From Ignavibacteriales bacterium (GTDB taxonomy: Bacteria; Bacteroidota; Ignavibacteria; Ignavibacteriales; Melioribacteraceae): a DNA stretch of 64,000 nt. The notes beneath the pieces were generated by a model. That model ran no database searches. It saw only the letters and a program-made list of their open reading frames with translations, and was not told the origin of the DNA. A program made the translations under genes and the position numbers. The stretch covers positions 62,001 through 126,000 of the forward strand of contig JACOUS010000010.1 in assembly GCA_016177735.1 (NCBI GenBank). The letters run 5' to 3'. Positions 17,548 to 27,600 of this stretch are shown one piece after another (position 1 is the first letter of the stretch; every line of letters starts with the position of its first letter).

Positions 17548-17868
17548 ATGAAAGGAACACCACTAAAAAAGTTTATAATAATTGTTGTTGGAATTGCAGC
17601 GCTACTCTTTTTATACGTGGCAATTTTAACCGAGATCAAAAATTTGAACAAAGAAAGATTGAATAAGATAGAAGCGTTGAACGAAAGACATAACAGAATT
17701 GAAACAAAAATTGTTGAGATACAAAAATTAACAGCGGAAGATAGGATTGTAAAAATTGCAGTTGATTCATTAAAAATGATTAGACCGCAAGAAAATTTTG
17801 AAACGATTCATGTTTCGAAAGAACAGGTTGAGCAAATAGAAAGACTGGTAAACGAAAAATATGATTAA
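17548..17868 (+). CDS. ftsL: FtsL-like division protein
   Basis: 106 residues: a short cytosolic tail, one membrane helix (FIIIVVGIAALLFLYVAIL) and a periplasmic coiled coil (KNLNKERLNKIEALNERH). FtsL sequences diverge strongly, so the call rests on size, topology and position between rsmH and ftsI. ATG 17548 is preferred to the TTG at 17542, which overlaps the rsmH stop. It overlaps ftsI by eight bases. In the divisome it would work with FtsQ and an FtsB not found in the window. Confidence 0.82.
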   Translation: MKGTPLKKFIIIVVGIAALLFLYVAILTEIKNLNKERLNKIEALNERHNRIETKIVEIQKLTAEDRIVKIAVDSLKMIRPQENFETIHVSKEQVEQIERLVNEKYD

Positions 17869-19882
17869 TTACAGGGCATTAATAATTACAGGATTTTTAT
17901 TCATAGCATTTGTAGCGCTGGCTATAAAACTTTTCAACATACAAATAGCCAACAACGAATATTACGCCCTGATTGCCGAACGACAACAAAACAAACCTCA
18001 AATTGTGAAAGCAGAAAGAGGTTTGATTAAAGATATAAACGGGGAAGTACTTTGTTACACGAGAGACAATATTTCTTTTTTTGTTGATACACGCATGATG
18101 GACGATAAAAAAGTTGATTCGATTGCCGCGCTGTTTTCAAAAGTAATAGGCAAGCCGAAAAATTATTATAAAAATATTATTGCCGAAGGCGTGCGAAATG
18201 TATGTGTTGAAAAAAAAGTACCGATGGATAAAGCGCTGATACTAAAAAAAGCCGCAATCGAAGGACTCTTTTATGAAGAAGATTTTACGCGTGTTTATCC
18301 ATACGGAAGTCTTGCTTCGCATGTGATTGGCTATGTTGATAAAGAAATGAAAGGCGTTGAAGGAATCGAAAAAATTTACAATGATAAGTTAACCGGCACT
18401 GACGGTAATTATGTTTTTGAAAGAGATGTAATCGGCAGAATAATTTCCGTCGATGAAAATTTATCGGAAGCACCGGCAGCCGGAGATAATATCAACTTGA
18501 CGATTAATAAAACATATCAAAAAATTTTGGAAGAAGAACTCGCAAACGGTCTAAAAAAATTCGGCGGCGCATCCGCACTTGGCATTATTATGAATCCGAA
18601 CACCGGCGAGATTTATGCGTTAACAAATAATCCTGATTTCGATCCCGCTAATTATGAAGTATTCACTGCCGCATCGAGAAGAAACAGAACCCTGACCGAT
18701 ACGTACGAACCAGGCTCGACAATGAAATCAATTATTATGTCGATTCTTCTCGACCAAAATCTTGTACAAGAAAACGAAGTGATTAATACCGAAAACGGAA
18801 CCTACATAATTAAGAAAGCAAAAATATCCGATACACATCCGCATGCACAATTAACGGTAAAAGAAATTTTGGAACAGTCGAGTAATGTTGGTATTGCAAA
18901 ACTTGTGGGCAGATTAAACGATGAACTGCTTTATAAGTATTTGCGCGATTTCGGATTCAGCAATTCAACATCAATTGATCTTCCCGGCGAAGCCGAAGGA
19001 TTTTTGAAAAAGCCCGGGAATTTTAATCCGTTAACAAAACCGTTTCTTTCTTTCGGCTACGAAATTTCCGTTACACCTCTGCAGATGATTTCGGCTTACA
19101 GTGCAATTGTAAACGGCGGTACACTTTATCAGCCATACATTCTTAAATTAATCACAAATCCAAACGGAATTGTGATCGAAGAAAACAGACCAAAAAAAAT
19201 TAGAACCGTAATTGGCAAATCGGCTTCGGAAAAGATGAAGAATTTTATGGTAGGAGTAATTGAAAACGGAACCGGTACTGCGGCACAACTCGATAACGTT
19301 TTAGTCGGCGGTAAAACCGGCACCTCACAAAAATTGGTAGATAAAAGTTATTCGAGCAGTAAACACAATTCTTCTTTTGTGGGGTTTTTCCCGGCGGACA
19401 ATCCCAAAATAATCTGTTTGATTCTTGTTGATGCGCCGGAAGTTGGAAAATACGGCGGATTAGTTGCCGCACCGATTTTTCATGACGTTGCGAAAAGGAT
19501 TATCGAAGCAGATTTGAATCTTGTACCGGATAAACAAAAAATTGTCCGCGAGAAAAATTTGGTTGATCAATTAATTGCAGATATTAAATCTGCGCCGGTC
19601 AATACATCAAAAAGTTATTTGAATGTTCCTTCGCCTTCGAAGAATGAAACAAACGTGAGAAGAATTTTCAAACTGAATGAAACAATTATGCCGAATCTTA
19701 TAAACACTTCGATGAGAGATGCAATTGCACAGTTAAATCAATTGGGACTTAAATACAAAATTGTTGGGAACGGCAAAGTAACATGGCACAGCATCGAACC
19801 CGGTACTGCAATTACAGCTGGCGATACTTGTTTTGTAAAATGTGAACAGTCGAAAAAATTAAATTCCGTGAGAATGCGTTGA
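17861..19882 (+). CDS. ftsI: division transpeptidase FtsI (PBP3) with C-terminal PASTA domain
   Basis: 673 residues. One N-terminal membrane helix, a PBP dimer domain (ERGLIKDINGEVLC) and a transpeptidase domain with PGSTMKS (active Ser about 285), SSN (about 341) and GGKTGT (about 485). A PASTA domain begins near residue 609 (MPNLINTSMRDAIAQLNQLG); such C-terminal PASTA domains are typical of SpoVD-like and Bacteroidota FtsI, not E. coli FtsI. It cross-links septal peptidoglycan with FtsW. The stop overlaps the murE ATG by one base. Confidence 0.95.
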   Translation: MINYRALIITGFLFIAFVALAIKLFNIQIANNEYYALIAERQQNKPQIVKAERGLIKDINGEVLCYTRDNISFFVDTRMMDDKKVDSIAALFSKVIGKPKNYYKNIIAEGVRNVCVEKKVPMDKALILKKAAIEGLFYEEDFTRVYPYGSLASHVIGYVDKEMKGVEGIEKIYNDKLTGTDGNYVFERDVIGRIISVDENLSEAPAAGDNINLTINKTYQKILEEELANGLKKFGGASALGIIMNPNTGEIYALTNNPDFDPANYEVFTAASRRNRTLTDTYEPGSTMKSIIMSILLDQNLVQENEVINTENGTYIIKKAKISDTHPHAQLTVKEILEQSSNVGIAKLVGRLNDELLYKYLRDFGFSNSTSIDLPGEAEGFLKKPGNFNPLTKPFLSFGYEISVTPLQMISAYSAIVNGGTLYQPYILKLITNPNGIVIEENRPKKIRTVIGKSASEKMKNFMVGVIENGTGTAAQLDNVLVGGKTGTSQKLVDKSYSSSKHNSSFVGFFPADNPKIICLILVDAPEVGKYGGLVAAPIFHDVAKRIIEADLNLVPDKQKIVREKNLVDQLIADIKSAPVNTSKSYLNVPSPSKNETNVRRIFKLNETIMPNLINTSMRDAIAQLNQLGLKYKIVGNGKVTWHSIEPGTAITAGDTCFVKCEQSKKLNSVRMR

Positions 19883-21360
19883 TGAAACTGACAGAGTTAT
19901 TAAATAAGGTGAGAGTTATTCAAGTTACCGGCAATGCGGAACTGAAAGAAATTAATTCGATAACGATTGATTCGAGAACTGCAGAGAAGAATTCTATTTT
20001 TTTTGCAATTGATGGTTTTAAAACAGACGGGCACAAATTTATTCCCGATGCTATTAATAAAGGCGTGGATGCAGTTGTTCTGAAAAATGCAGATGCGGTG
20101 CCGGATCAAATTTTTTCACATTCCGGCGCTGTTAAAATTGTAGTTGAAGATACAAGAAAGTCTCTCGCTGAGTTTTCAAATATTTTTTTCAACGAACCTT
20201 CCAAAAAGTTAACGATGGTTGGCATCACCGGCACGAAAGGGAAAACTACAACCGCATTTTATGTAAAAAATATTTTTCAACATACCGGATCAAAAACCGG
20301 GCTGCTCGGCACAATCGCAAATTACATCGGCGATAAAGAAGTTAAAACGATGCTCACAACTCCGCAGCCGCACGAGATAAATTTTTTGTTGAACGAAATG
20401 GTAAAAAACGACTGCCGCAGTTGTGTAATGGAAGTTTCCTCTCACGCACTCGATTTGCACAGAGTTGACGGAGTGGATTACAACATCGCGATTCATACAA
20501 ACATAACTTCCGACCACATGGATTATCACAAGACATTAGAACACTACCTGAAATCGAAAAAAATTCTTTTTGATATGCTCGGCACAGACGGAAAAATTAT
20601 TTACAATATCGATGACCCGAATTTTGAAGAGTTAATTAAAGATTCGAAAGCAGAAAAACATTCGTATGGAACTAAAGAGAACGCAGAATTCAGAATGCAG
20701 AATGTAGAATTTAATTTGGATGGAACGAGTTTCGATCTTGTTTATGAAGGAAAGGAATATCATTTGCAGACAAGTTTGGTCGGACATTTCAATGCATACA
20801 ATGCAACTGCCGCTTTTGCCGCCGCAGTGTTGAGCGGAATTGATACTGATACTGCAGTCGAAGGAGTGAAAACAACTCCGCAAGTGCCCGGAAGATTTGA
20901 AGTGGTATCCAAAAAAAATAAAAGAGTTATAATAGATTATTCGCACACATCGGATAGTTTGAAGCAAGCGCTCACTGCAATTGATCACATCGTAAAAAAT
21001 AAAAGACCGGTTTACACAGTATTCGGATGCGGCGGCGACCGTGATAGAACAAAAAGACCCGTAATGGGAAACATCGCTTCAACAATGAGCAACAGAGTTT
21101 ATGTTACATCCGATAATCCGCGCGCTGAAGATCCTTATTTCATCATCGATGAAATTCTTAAAGGAATTAAGTTGAACAACTACAGAGTAATTGAGAATCG
21201 TGAAGAAGCTATCCGCACCGCAATTTTTGAAAGCGAAGATGATGCTGTCATTTTAATTGCCGGCAAAGGTCACGAGAATTATCAGGAAATAATGGGTGTT
21301 CGAAAACATTTTTCGGATAAAGAAATTTCAGAAAAATATTTGGAAGAATGGGCAAAATAA
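19882..21360 (+). CDS. murE: UDP-MurNAc-L-Ala-D-Glu:meso-DAP ligase MurE
   Basis: 492 residues from ATG 19882; the TTG one codon earlier is also possible. P-loop TGTKGKTTT (about 116) and the Mur-ligase central and C-terminal domains are clear. SDNPRAEDP near residue 410 contains DNPR, the motif of meso-diaminopimelate-adding MurE, so the peptidoglycan is predicted to be the DAP type. It overlaps murF by 13 bases. Confidence 0.96.
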   Translation: MKLTELLNKVRVIQVTGNAELKEINSITIDSRTAEKNSIFFAIDGFKTDGHKFIPDAINKGVDAVVLKNADAVPDQIFSHSGAVKIVVEDTRKSLAEFSNIFFNEPSKKLTMVGITGTKGKTTTAFYVKNIFQHTGSKTGLLGTIANYIGDKEVKTMLTTPQPHEINFLLNEMVKNDCRSCVMEVSSHALDLHRVDGVDYNIAIHTNITSDHMDYHKTLEHYLKSKKILFDMLGTDGKIIYNIDDPNFEELIKDSKAEKHSYGTKENAEFRMQNVEFNLDGTSFDLVYEGKEYHLQTSLVGHFNAYNATAAFAAAVLSGIDTDTAVEGVKTTPQVPGRFEVVSKKNKRVIIDYSHTSDSLKQALTAIDHIVKNKRPVYTVFGCGGDRDRTKRPVMGNIASTMSNRVYVTSDNPRAEDPYFIIDEILKGIKLNNYRVIENREEAIRTAIFESEDDAVILIAGKGHENYQEIMGVRKHFSDKEISEKYLEEWAK

Positions 21361-22736
21361 AATTAACACTCGAAGATTTATTTAACGTACCCTCTGCCGT
21401 AATCTACAACCCGGATTGTTACAAACCCGTCTCTATTATTGAAATTGATTCACGCAAAGTAAAAAGAAACTCGTTGTTTGTTGCAATTAAAGGCGAACAT
21501 TTTGATGCGCACGATTTTGTTTTAGATGCGGTAAAAAAAGGTGCAAGTGCTGTTGTAATCAACACAGACGAATTAAAGAAGTTCAATGGTCTCGAAATAC
21601 CGGTGATAACTGTTGACGACACAACATCAGCATACGGAGAGTTTGCAAAAATTTGGCGGAAGAAACTTAACGCAAAAATTGTTTCGCTTACCGGAAGTAA
21701 CGGAAAGACAACAACGAAAGAGATGATTGCTGTTCTGCTTGCGGAAAAATTTAATGTTATGAAGACGGAAGCTAACAACAACAATCACATCGGTGTGCCG
21801 CTCACAATTTTTTCTGCTGACGAAAAATGCGAAGCACTCGTCCTTGAACAAGGAACAAATCATTTCGGAGAAATTGAATACTCTGCAAAAATATCGCAGC
21901 CGGATTTTGCACTGATAACAAACATCGGCGATTCGCATCTCGAATTTTTGAAAAATAGAAACGGTGTGTACAAAGAAAAATCCGCTTTGCTAAAAGTTAC
22001 GGCACAACACGGCGGAGTGGTTTTCATAAATAATGATGACCCGATTCTTGGCAAGACTAAAAAGAATTATCAGAACAAAATCACTTATGGTTTTAAAAAC
22101 ACGGTTAACGTAAAAGGAAAAATTCTCGGATTCACCGAAGACGGAAGAACGAAGATTCAAATAACGCACAACAAAAAAAGTTTTACTGTAACGCTTCCGG
22201 TTTACGGAGAAGCAAACGCAAATAATTTTTTGGCTGCATCCGCCGTTGCATTAAAATTGGGATTGACACAAAAACAGATAATTGGCGGAACGCAAAAATT
22301 AAAACCGGTTTACGGAAGGCTCGCAGTTAAAAAATTTAATAATGCAGTTCTGATTGACGACACTTACAATTCAAATCCCGAATCTGTGAAAGCCGCAGTG
22401 GAAGTAGTAAAAAAAATCAAAACATACAATTACAAAATTATCGTTCTTGGTGATATGTTTGAACTCGGAAAAAGTTCGGAGAAGTTACACAAAGGTTTAG
22501 CGAAAATATTTACAGATAAAAAGAATTTGATTGTTCTCACGCTCGGCGATAAGATGAAGCTTCTGCACACTGCGTTAACACACAAAAAAATTAAGTCCAT
22601 TCACTTCAATTCACGCGAAGCACTATCACTTTATCTGCGGTACGAAGAAATCGAGAGTTCTGTTATTCTCGTAAAAGGTTCGCGCGGAATGAAGATGGAA
22701 GAATTTGTAAACCAACTGGAGAAAAGGTTTGAGTAA
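21348..22736 (+). CDS. murF: UDP-MurNAc-tripeptide:D-Ala-D-Ala ligase MurF
   Basis: 462 residues. P-loop LTGSNGKTTTKEM (about 114-121), EANNNNHIGVPLT and DDTYNSNPESVKAAV identify MurF, which adds D-Ala-D-Ala to the UDP-MurNAc-tripeptide in the cytosol. It starts within the end of murE and its stop overlaps mraY by one base. No ddl gene is present in the window. Confidence 0.96.
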   Translation: MGKIKLTLEDLFNVPSAVIYNPDCYKPVSIIEIDSRKVKRNSLFVAIKGEHFDAHDFVLDAVKKGASAVVINTDELKKFNGLEIPVITVDDTTSAYGEFAKIWRKKLNAKIVSLTGSNGKTTTKEMIAVLLAEKFNVMKTEANNNNHIGVPLTIFSADEKCEALVLEQGTNHFGEIEYSAKISQPDFALITNIGDSHLEFLKNRNGVYKEKSALLKVTAQHGGVVFINNDDPILGKTKKNYQNKITYGFKNTVNVKGKILGFTEDGRTKIQITHNKKSFTVTLPVYGEANANNFLAASAVALKLGLTQKQIIGGTQKLKPVYGRLAVKKFNNAVLIDDTYNSNPESVKAAVEVVKKIKTYNYKIIVLGDMFELGKSSEKLHKGLAKIFTDKKNLIVLTLGDKMKLLHTALTHKKIKSIHFNSREALSLYLRYEEIESSVILVKGSRGMKMEEFVNQLEKRFE

Positions 22737-23845
22737 TGTTTTACTATCTCTTTGATTACATCAACGAAACATTTAATCCGCCGGGATTCGATCTTTTCAG
22801 ATACTTGTCTTTTCGATCGGTGCTTGCGGCAATTACTGCGCTTCTGATCTCGTTTTATTTCGGTCCGAAAATTATTGCAAGACTAAAACGCAGACAAGTT
22901 GATCAGCCGATACGCGAAGAAGGTCCGCAGACTCACAAAAAGAAAGCCGGCACTCCTACAATGGGCGGTTTGATTATTCTTGTTTCGGTTGTTGTTCCGG
23001 TTTTGTTGTGGGGAGATTTAAAAAGTGTTTTCATACTTCTCGTTTTGTTTGCAACGGTTGTGCTCGGCTTGGTTGGTTTTCTCGATGATTATCTAAAAGT
23101 TGTAAAAAAACTTCCGAAGGGATTGATTGCACGGTACAAATTGCTCGGTCAGGTTTTTGTTGGACTGGTTGTTGGTATTTCAATTTATTACTTACCGGAA
23201 TTTTCGCAGTACAACACTCAAACAACTTTACCATTCTTTAAAAATTTAAATTGGGATTTTGCCTATCTCTACATTCCGTGGGTTGTTTTCATAATTACGG
23301 CAACATCAAACGCGGTTAACTTAACTGACGGACTTGACGGGCTTGCAATCGGAACAATAATAATTGTAATGCTCGCACTCGCAATTATTTCCTACATAAC
23401 CGGAAATATTATTTACGCTGATTACCTGAATATAATTTATCTGCCGGGCAGCGGCGAGCTGACTGTTTTTATTGCCGCACTTATCGGTGCGGGACTCGGA
23501 TTTCTCTGGTTCAATTTTTATCCGGCACAAGTTTTTATGGGAGACACCGGCTCGCTTGCTCTCGGCGGTGCTTTCGGTGTTATGATGATTTTAATAAAGA
23601 AAGATTTGCTCATTCCGATTTTGGGAGGAATTTATTTTGCGGAAACTTTATCGGTGATTATTCAGCGTCTTTATTTCAAATACACAAAGAAAAAGTACGG
23701 CGAGGGCAGAAGAGTTTTTAAGATGGCGCCCATTCATCATCACTTCGAACAGATAAATTGGGCTGAACCGAAAATCGTAATTCGTTTTTATATCATCACA
23801 ATTATTCTTGCGATAATTAGTCTTGCTTCGTTCAAGGTAAGGTAA
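22736..23845 (+). CDS. mraY: phospho-MurNAc-pentapeptide translocase MraY
   Basis: 369 residues, about ten membrane helices. Signatures include HKKKAGTPTMGG, the metal-binding FLDDYLK and NLTDGLDGLA, FMGDTGSLALGG and MAPIHHHFE. It transfers phospho-MurNAc-pentapeptide to undecaprenyl phosphate to make lipid I. It overlaps both neighbours by one base. Confidence 0.97.
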   Translation: MFYYLFDYINETFNPPGFDLFRYLSFRSVLAAITALLISFYFGPKIIARLKRRQVDQPIREEGPQTHKKKAGTPTMGGLIILVSVVVPVLLWGDLKSVFILLVLFATVVLGLVGFLDDYLKVVKKLPKGLIARYKLLGQVFVGLVVGISIYYLPEFSQYNTQTTLPFFKNLNWDFAYLYIPWVVFIITATSNAVNLTDGLDGLAIGTIIIVMLALAIISYITGNIIYADYLNIIYLPGSGELTVFIAALIGAGLGFLWFNFYPAQVFMGDTGSLALGGAFGVMMILIKKDLLIPILGGIYFAETLSVIIQRLYFKYTKKKYGEGRRVFKMAPIHHHFEQINWAEPKIVIRFYIITIILAIISLASFKVR

Positions 23846-25191
23846 TGGATATCACGAATAAAAAAATATCGATCGTCGGCGCGGTAAGAAGCGGAATAGG
23901 TGCGGCGAAACTTGCAAAGAAATTGGGTGCTGTTCCTTTTGTAAGTGATAATGCAGCGAAGGAAAAACTTGCCGAACAGATTTTCGTTTTGGAAAAAGAA
24001 GGGATCGCTTACGAATACGGCGGACACACGGAAAAAATCTACGATTGCGATTTTATTATCACGAGTCCGGGTGTACCGACAGATTCGCCGGTTTTGAAAA
24101 CTGCGGCAGAAAGAAAAATAAAAATTATCAGCGAAGTTGAATTTGCTTCGTGGTTCTGCAAAGGCGGAATAATTTCAATTACCGGCACGAATGGAAAAAC
24201 AACGGTTACATCGCTGATGACACACACGTTGAACGAATGCGGAGTTAAAACTTACTCTGCCGGAAATATCGGCAACGCTTTTTCGGAAATCGTTCTCGAT
24301 GTAAAAGAAAACGAATATGTATCGCTCGAAACATCAAGTTTCCAGCTTGACTTCACGGATAAATTCAAGCCGAGATTTTCTTTGATACTGAATGTTACGC
24401 CGGATCATCTTGATAGATACAACAACAGCTTTGATGAATACACGGCATCAAAAATAAAAATTGCGGCAAACCAAAATGAAGATGATTTTTTTGTTTACAA
24501 CGCAGATGATCAACACACATTTCAAACGATGAAAAACAGCAGAGTGCAGAAAATTTCTTTCTCGCAGACGAAAGAAGTTGCTGTCGGTGCGTACGTTAAA
24601 AATCATAAAATGTTTTTCTCATGGTTCGGTTCGGTTGAAGAAGTTTGCCCGGTGAGCAGTCTATTTATAAAAGGTGAGCACAACGCTGCAAATGCGCTCG
24701 CGGTTCTTTCTGTTGTGAAAACTTTGAACATGCCGAATAAAAAAATCCGCGAAGCATTCGGTTCATTTAACGGTGTTGAACACAGAATCGAATTTGTACG
24801 AGAGTTGAACGGCGTTGAATACTACAATGATTCGAAAGCCACAAATGTAGATTCTGTTTGGTACGCGCTGAGAAGTTTCGATAAACCGTTGTACTTGATA
24901 CTCGGCGGTAAAGACAAAGGAAATAATTACGATCAGATACTTGAACTCGTTCAAAAAAATGTGAAGAAAATTTATGCAATCGGTTCATCGGCAAAAAAAG
25001 TTTACGATTATTTCAACTCGATTGTTGATACGGAAATAAAAAATTCTTTGGAAGAATGTGTTCAATCGGCAAACAAAGAAGCAAAGAGCGGATCGGTTTT
25101 GTTGTTGTCTCCGGCATGTGCCAGCTTCGATATGTTTGATAATTACGAACACCGCGGAAAAGTTTTCAAACAAGCTGTGAATGATTTATAG
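23845..25191 (+). CDS. murD: UDP-MurNAc-L-Ala:D-Glu ligase MurD
   Basis: 448 residues. The N-terminal Rossmann part begins KISIVGAVRSGIGAA, followed by P-loop TGTNGKTTV (about 112-119), NVTPDHLDRY and YNDSKATNVDS, then GGKDKGNNYD and LLSPACASFDMF, all MurD hallmarks. It adds D-glutamate to UDP-MurNAc-L-Ala. The TAG stop is followed directly by an ATG that opens a short unexplained stretch before ftsW. Confidence 0.96.
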   Translation: MDITNKKISIVGAVRSGIGAAKLAKKLGAVPFVSDNAAKEKLAEQIFVLEKEGIAYEYGGHTEKIYDCDFIITSPGVPTDSPVLKTAAERKIKIISEVEFASWFCKGGIISITGTNGKTTVTSLMTHTLNECGVKTYSAGNIGNAFSEIVLDVKENEYVSLETSSFQLDFTDKFKPRFSLILNVTPDHLDRYNNSFDEYTASKIKIAANQNEDDFFVYNADDQHTFQTMKNSRVQKISFSQTKEVAVGAYVKNHKMFFSWFGSVEEVCPVSSLFIKGEHNAANALAVLSVVKTLNMPNKKIREAFGSFNGVEHRIEFVRELNGVEYYNDSKATNVDSVWYALRSFDKPLYLILGGKDKGNNYDQILELVQKNVKKIYAIGSSAKKVYDYFNSIVDTEIKNSLEECVQSANKEAKSGSVLLLSPACASFDMFDNYEHRGKVFKQAVNDL

Positions 25192-25375
25192 ATGAGAGGG
25201 CGCAGCCGCCCCAAACTTTTCCAGCTTGTTCCGATTGAATTGTTCGCTAAAATAAAATGATGATAGCAAAAAATAATTTAGGATCGTATTTGTCAAGAAG
25301 AATTAAATATTTGAAAAGAACCAGCTCTATAAATTTTCTTATTCATATCAAAGAAAGTTTGGGACAGAGATAGGC
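25192..25375 (+). other. murD-ftsW gap tiled by two micro-ORFs
   Basis: The only sizeable gap inside the mraZ-ftsW block. Two short frames fill it exactly: 22 codons from ATG 25192 (directly after the murD stop) to TGA 25260, then 37 codons from ATG 25260 (overlapping that stop) to TAG 25373, two bases before ftsW. The second product is basic (SRRIKYLKR). Neither has a Shine-Dalgarno sequence and neither resembles a known protein. A weak hairpin GGGCG / CGCCC lies at 25198-25211. They may be real coupled peptides, a decayed gene, or chance. Confidence 0.3.
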
Positions 25376-26488
25376 ATGAGAGGACTGGCAAAAATATTAA
25401 TTGTGCTTGTTGTTGCGTTGATGCTGTTGGGCGCTATTATTGTTTTTACCGCAAGCGGTACATACAGCGTAACAAAATTCAACAGTCTTTATTTTTTGTT
25501 TAAGGCACATTTATGGAAAGTTCTCGCCGCGCTTATTTGCCTCGTTGTATTTGCGCATGTTCCGTATGATTTGTACAGGCAGCACAGTAAAAAATTATTA
25601 TTTGGAATCATCGGCGTTTTAATTCTCACATTAATGTTTGCGCCGAAAGTTAAAGGTGCTGCACGATGGATCGATCTCGGTTTCATGCAGTTCCAACCTT
25701 CGGAAGCAGCAAAACTAATTTTGATAATGCATATCGCAGTAATGATTGAAAGACAAGGCGAACTGTTACATGATTTCAAAAACGGTTTTATCTACACATT
25801 AATTTGGATAGGTATCATTAGCGGGCTTGTAATTCTTCAGCCTAACGTAAGTACAAGTTTGATAATTGCAATTACAGGCTTTGCTGTTTTGTACGCCGGC
25901 GGCGCAAGACTTAAACACATTATGCTCACTTTTATTTCAGCCGGCGGTCTTGCCGGAATGGTTACTATGTTGTTCAAACATTCGCGGGAAAGAGTTCTTA
26001 CTTTTATAGAAAGTTTAGTAAGTGGCGGCGACATAAATATTCAAGTTAGACAAGCAAAGATTGCGCTCGGCAGCGGGGGAATGTTTGGTGTCGGATTGGG
26101 GCACAGCAGGCAAAGCGATTTGTTTCTCCCGGAATCTTACGGAGATTTTATTTTCTCGATTCTCGGCGAAGAGATTGGATTTATCGGTGCAGTAGGAGTT
26201 TTGTTTTTGTATCTCGCATTGTTTGTTATTTGTCTGGTCATTGCAAAAAAAGCACATGATAAATTCGGTCAGCTTCTCGTTTTCGGACTCGGTTTCAATA
26301 TTCTCGTGAGCGCATTTATCAATGCCGGAGTAGTAACGGGACTGCTGCCAACAACCGGAATAACATTGCCGTTTATCAGCTTCGGCGGAACTTCGATTAT
26401 TTTATTCGGCGTCTCTGCCGGAATTATTGTGAATGTTGCCCGGCAAACTTTGAAGACGGAAGAATTGAGGATTGCGCAAGTAGGATGA
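25376..26488 (+). CDS. ftsW: septal peptidoglycan polymerase FtsW (SEDS family)
   Basis: 370 residues, about ten membrane helices. Recognisable SEDS segments are KGAARWIDLG, FQPSEAAKL, LGEEIGFIGA, GLLPTTGITLPFISFGGTS. SEDS proteins polymerise lipid II glycan strands, here with FtsI. It overlaps murG by four bases (ATGA). Confidence 0.96.
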   Translation: MRGLAKILIVLVVALMLLGAIIVFTASGTYSVTKFNSLYFLFKAHLWKVLAALICLVVFAHVPYDLYRQHSKKLLFGIIGVLILTLMFAPKVKGAARWIDLGFMQFQPSEAAKLILIMHIAVMIERQGELLHDFKNGFIYTLIWIGIISGLVILQPNVSTSLIIAITGFAVLYAGGARLKHIMLTFISAGGLAGMVTMLFKHSRERVLTFIESLVSGGDINIQVRQAKIALGSGGMFGVGLGHSRQSDLFLPESYGDFIFSILGEEIGFIGAVGVLFLYLALFVICLVIAKKAHDKFGQLLVFGLGFNILVSAFINAGVVTGLLPTTGITLPFISFGGTSIILFGVSAGIIVNVARQTLKTEELRIAQVG

Positions 26489-27588
26489 CGAACAGATCAC
26501 CATATCGTTTCATATTAGCCGGCGGCGGAACGGGCGGGCATCTTTATCCGGCACTCGCCGTTGCCCAGCAGTTACGCGAGATGAAACCCGAATCGGAAAT
26601 TTTGTTTATCGGTACAAAAAATAAAATTGAAGCGAGAGTTGTTCCCGAATACGGTTTTAATTTCAGAACAATTTGGATAAGCGGATTTTCAAGAAGGCTT
26701 ACATTAAACAATATTTTGTTTCCGTTAAAAGTGTTTGTCTCAGCTTTTCAATCGCTTAGAATTAGTTTTGGTTTCAAGCCGCGTGTCGCAATCGGATGCG
26801 GTGCGTATGTATCGGGTCCGGTTATTTGGTCTGCTTCGGTGATTGGCGCAAAAATAATTTTGCTTGAACAGAACAGTTATCCCGGAATTACAAACAGACT
26901 TCTGGAAAAGAAAGCGGATGAAATTCATATCACGTTTGAAGAATCGAAAAAATATTTCAGGGAAAAAGAAAAGTTACACGTTACCGGCAACCCGGTGCGG
27001 ATCAATTTAAAACTTGGCGATAAAGTTGAATCGCTGAAAAAGTTTGGACTCGATGGAACAAAAAAAACTTTGCTTGTTGTTGGAGGAAGTCTCGGCGCAC
27101 GAACAATTAATGAAGCTGTTGCCGATTCGATAGTTGAGCTGACAGCAAAAGGTTTACAGATAATTTGGCAGACGGGGCAATCATATTTTGAAAAGTACAA
27201 AACATTGGAAAGCAGTTCGGTGAAAGTAATGCCATTTATCTCTGATATGTCTTCGGCATTCACTACGTGTGATTTGATTTTGGCGCGCTCCGGCGCAACA
27301 ACAATTGCCGAAGCGGCTAATCTTGGCTTGCCTGTAATTTTTGTTCCGTCAACAAATGTTGCGGCTAATCATCAATTCAAGAATGCAAAAGCTTTGAGCG
27401 ATAACGGTGCCGCAATTCTTATTGAAGATAAAAATTTGAAGACGGAATTGGTTACGGCAGTTTTGCAAATTATTAATGATGAAAAAAGACTGAACGAGTT
27501 GAAAAAAAATATTTCGGCATTTTCAAAACCGGATGCGGCAAAGTTGATTGCCGAAAGGGCTATTAAACTTGCAGAAGGGGTGTTATAA
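26485..27588 (+). CDS. murG: lipid II synthase MurG
   Basis: 367 residues, GT28 fold. The glycine-rich loop AGGGTGGHLYPALAVA at the N-terminus, ARSGATTIAEAANLGLPVIFVPS and the later Asn-His-Q (AANHQFKNA) are diagnostic. It transfers GlcNAc from UDP-GlcNAc to lipid I at the inner membrane. It follows ftsW with a four-base overlap, with murC 12 bases downstream. Confidence 0.96.
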   Translation: MTNRSPYRFILAGGGTGGHLYPALAVAQQLREMKPESEILFIGTKNKIEARVVPEYGFNFRTIWISGFSRRLTLNNILFPLKVFVSAFQSLRISFGFKPRVAIGCGAYVSGPVIWSASVIGAKIILLEQNSYPGITNRLLEKKADEIHITFEESKKYFREKEKLHVTGNPVRINLKLGDKVESLKKFGLDGTKKTLLVVGGSLGARTINEAVADSIVELTAKGLQIIWQTGQSYFEKYKTLESSSVKVMPFISDMSSAFTTCDLILARSGATTIAEAANLGLPVIFVPSTNVAANHQFKNAKALSDNGAAILIEDKNLKTELVTAVLQIINDEKRLNELKKNISAFSKPDAAKLIAERAIKLAEGVL

Positions 27589-27600
27589 GGAACAAATATT

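Noticed and set aside
25198-25211. Rho-independent terminator between murD and ftsW
   Set aside because: The stem is only 5 bp and no T-run follows; a terminator in the middle of the dcw operon would also be unexpected.
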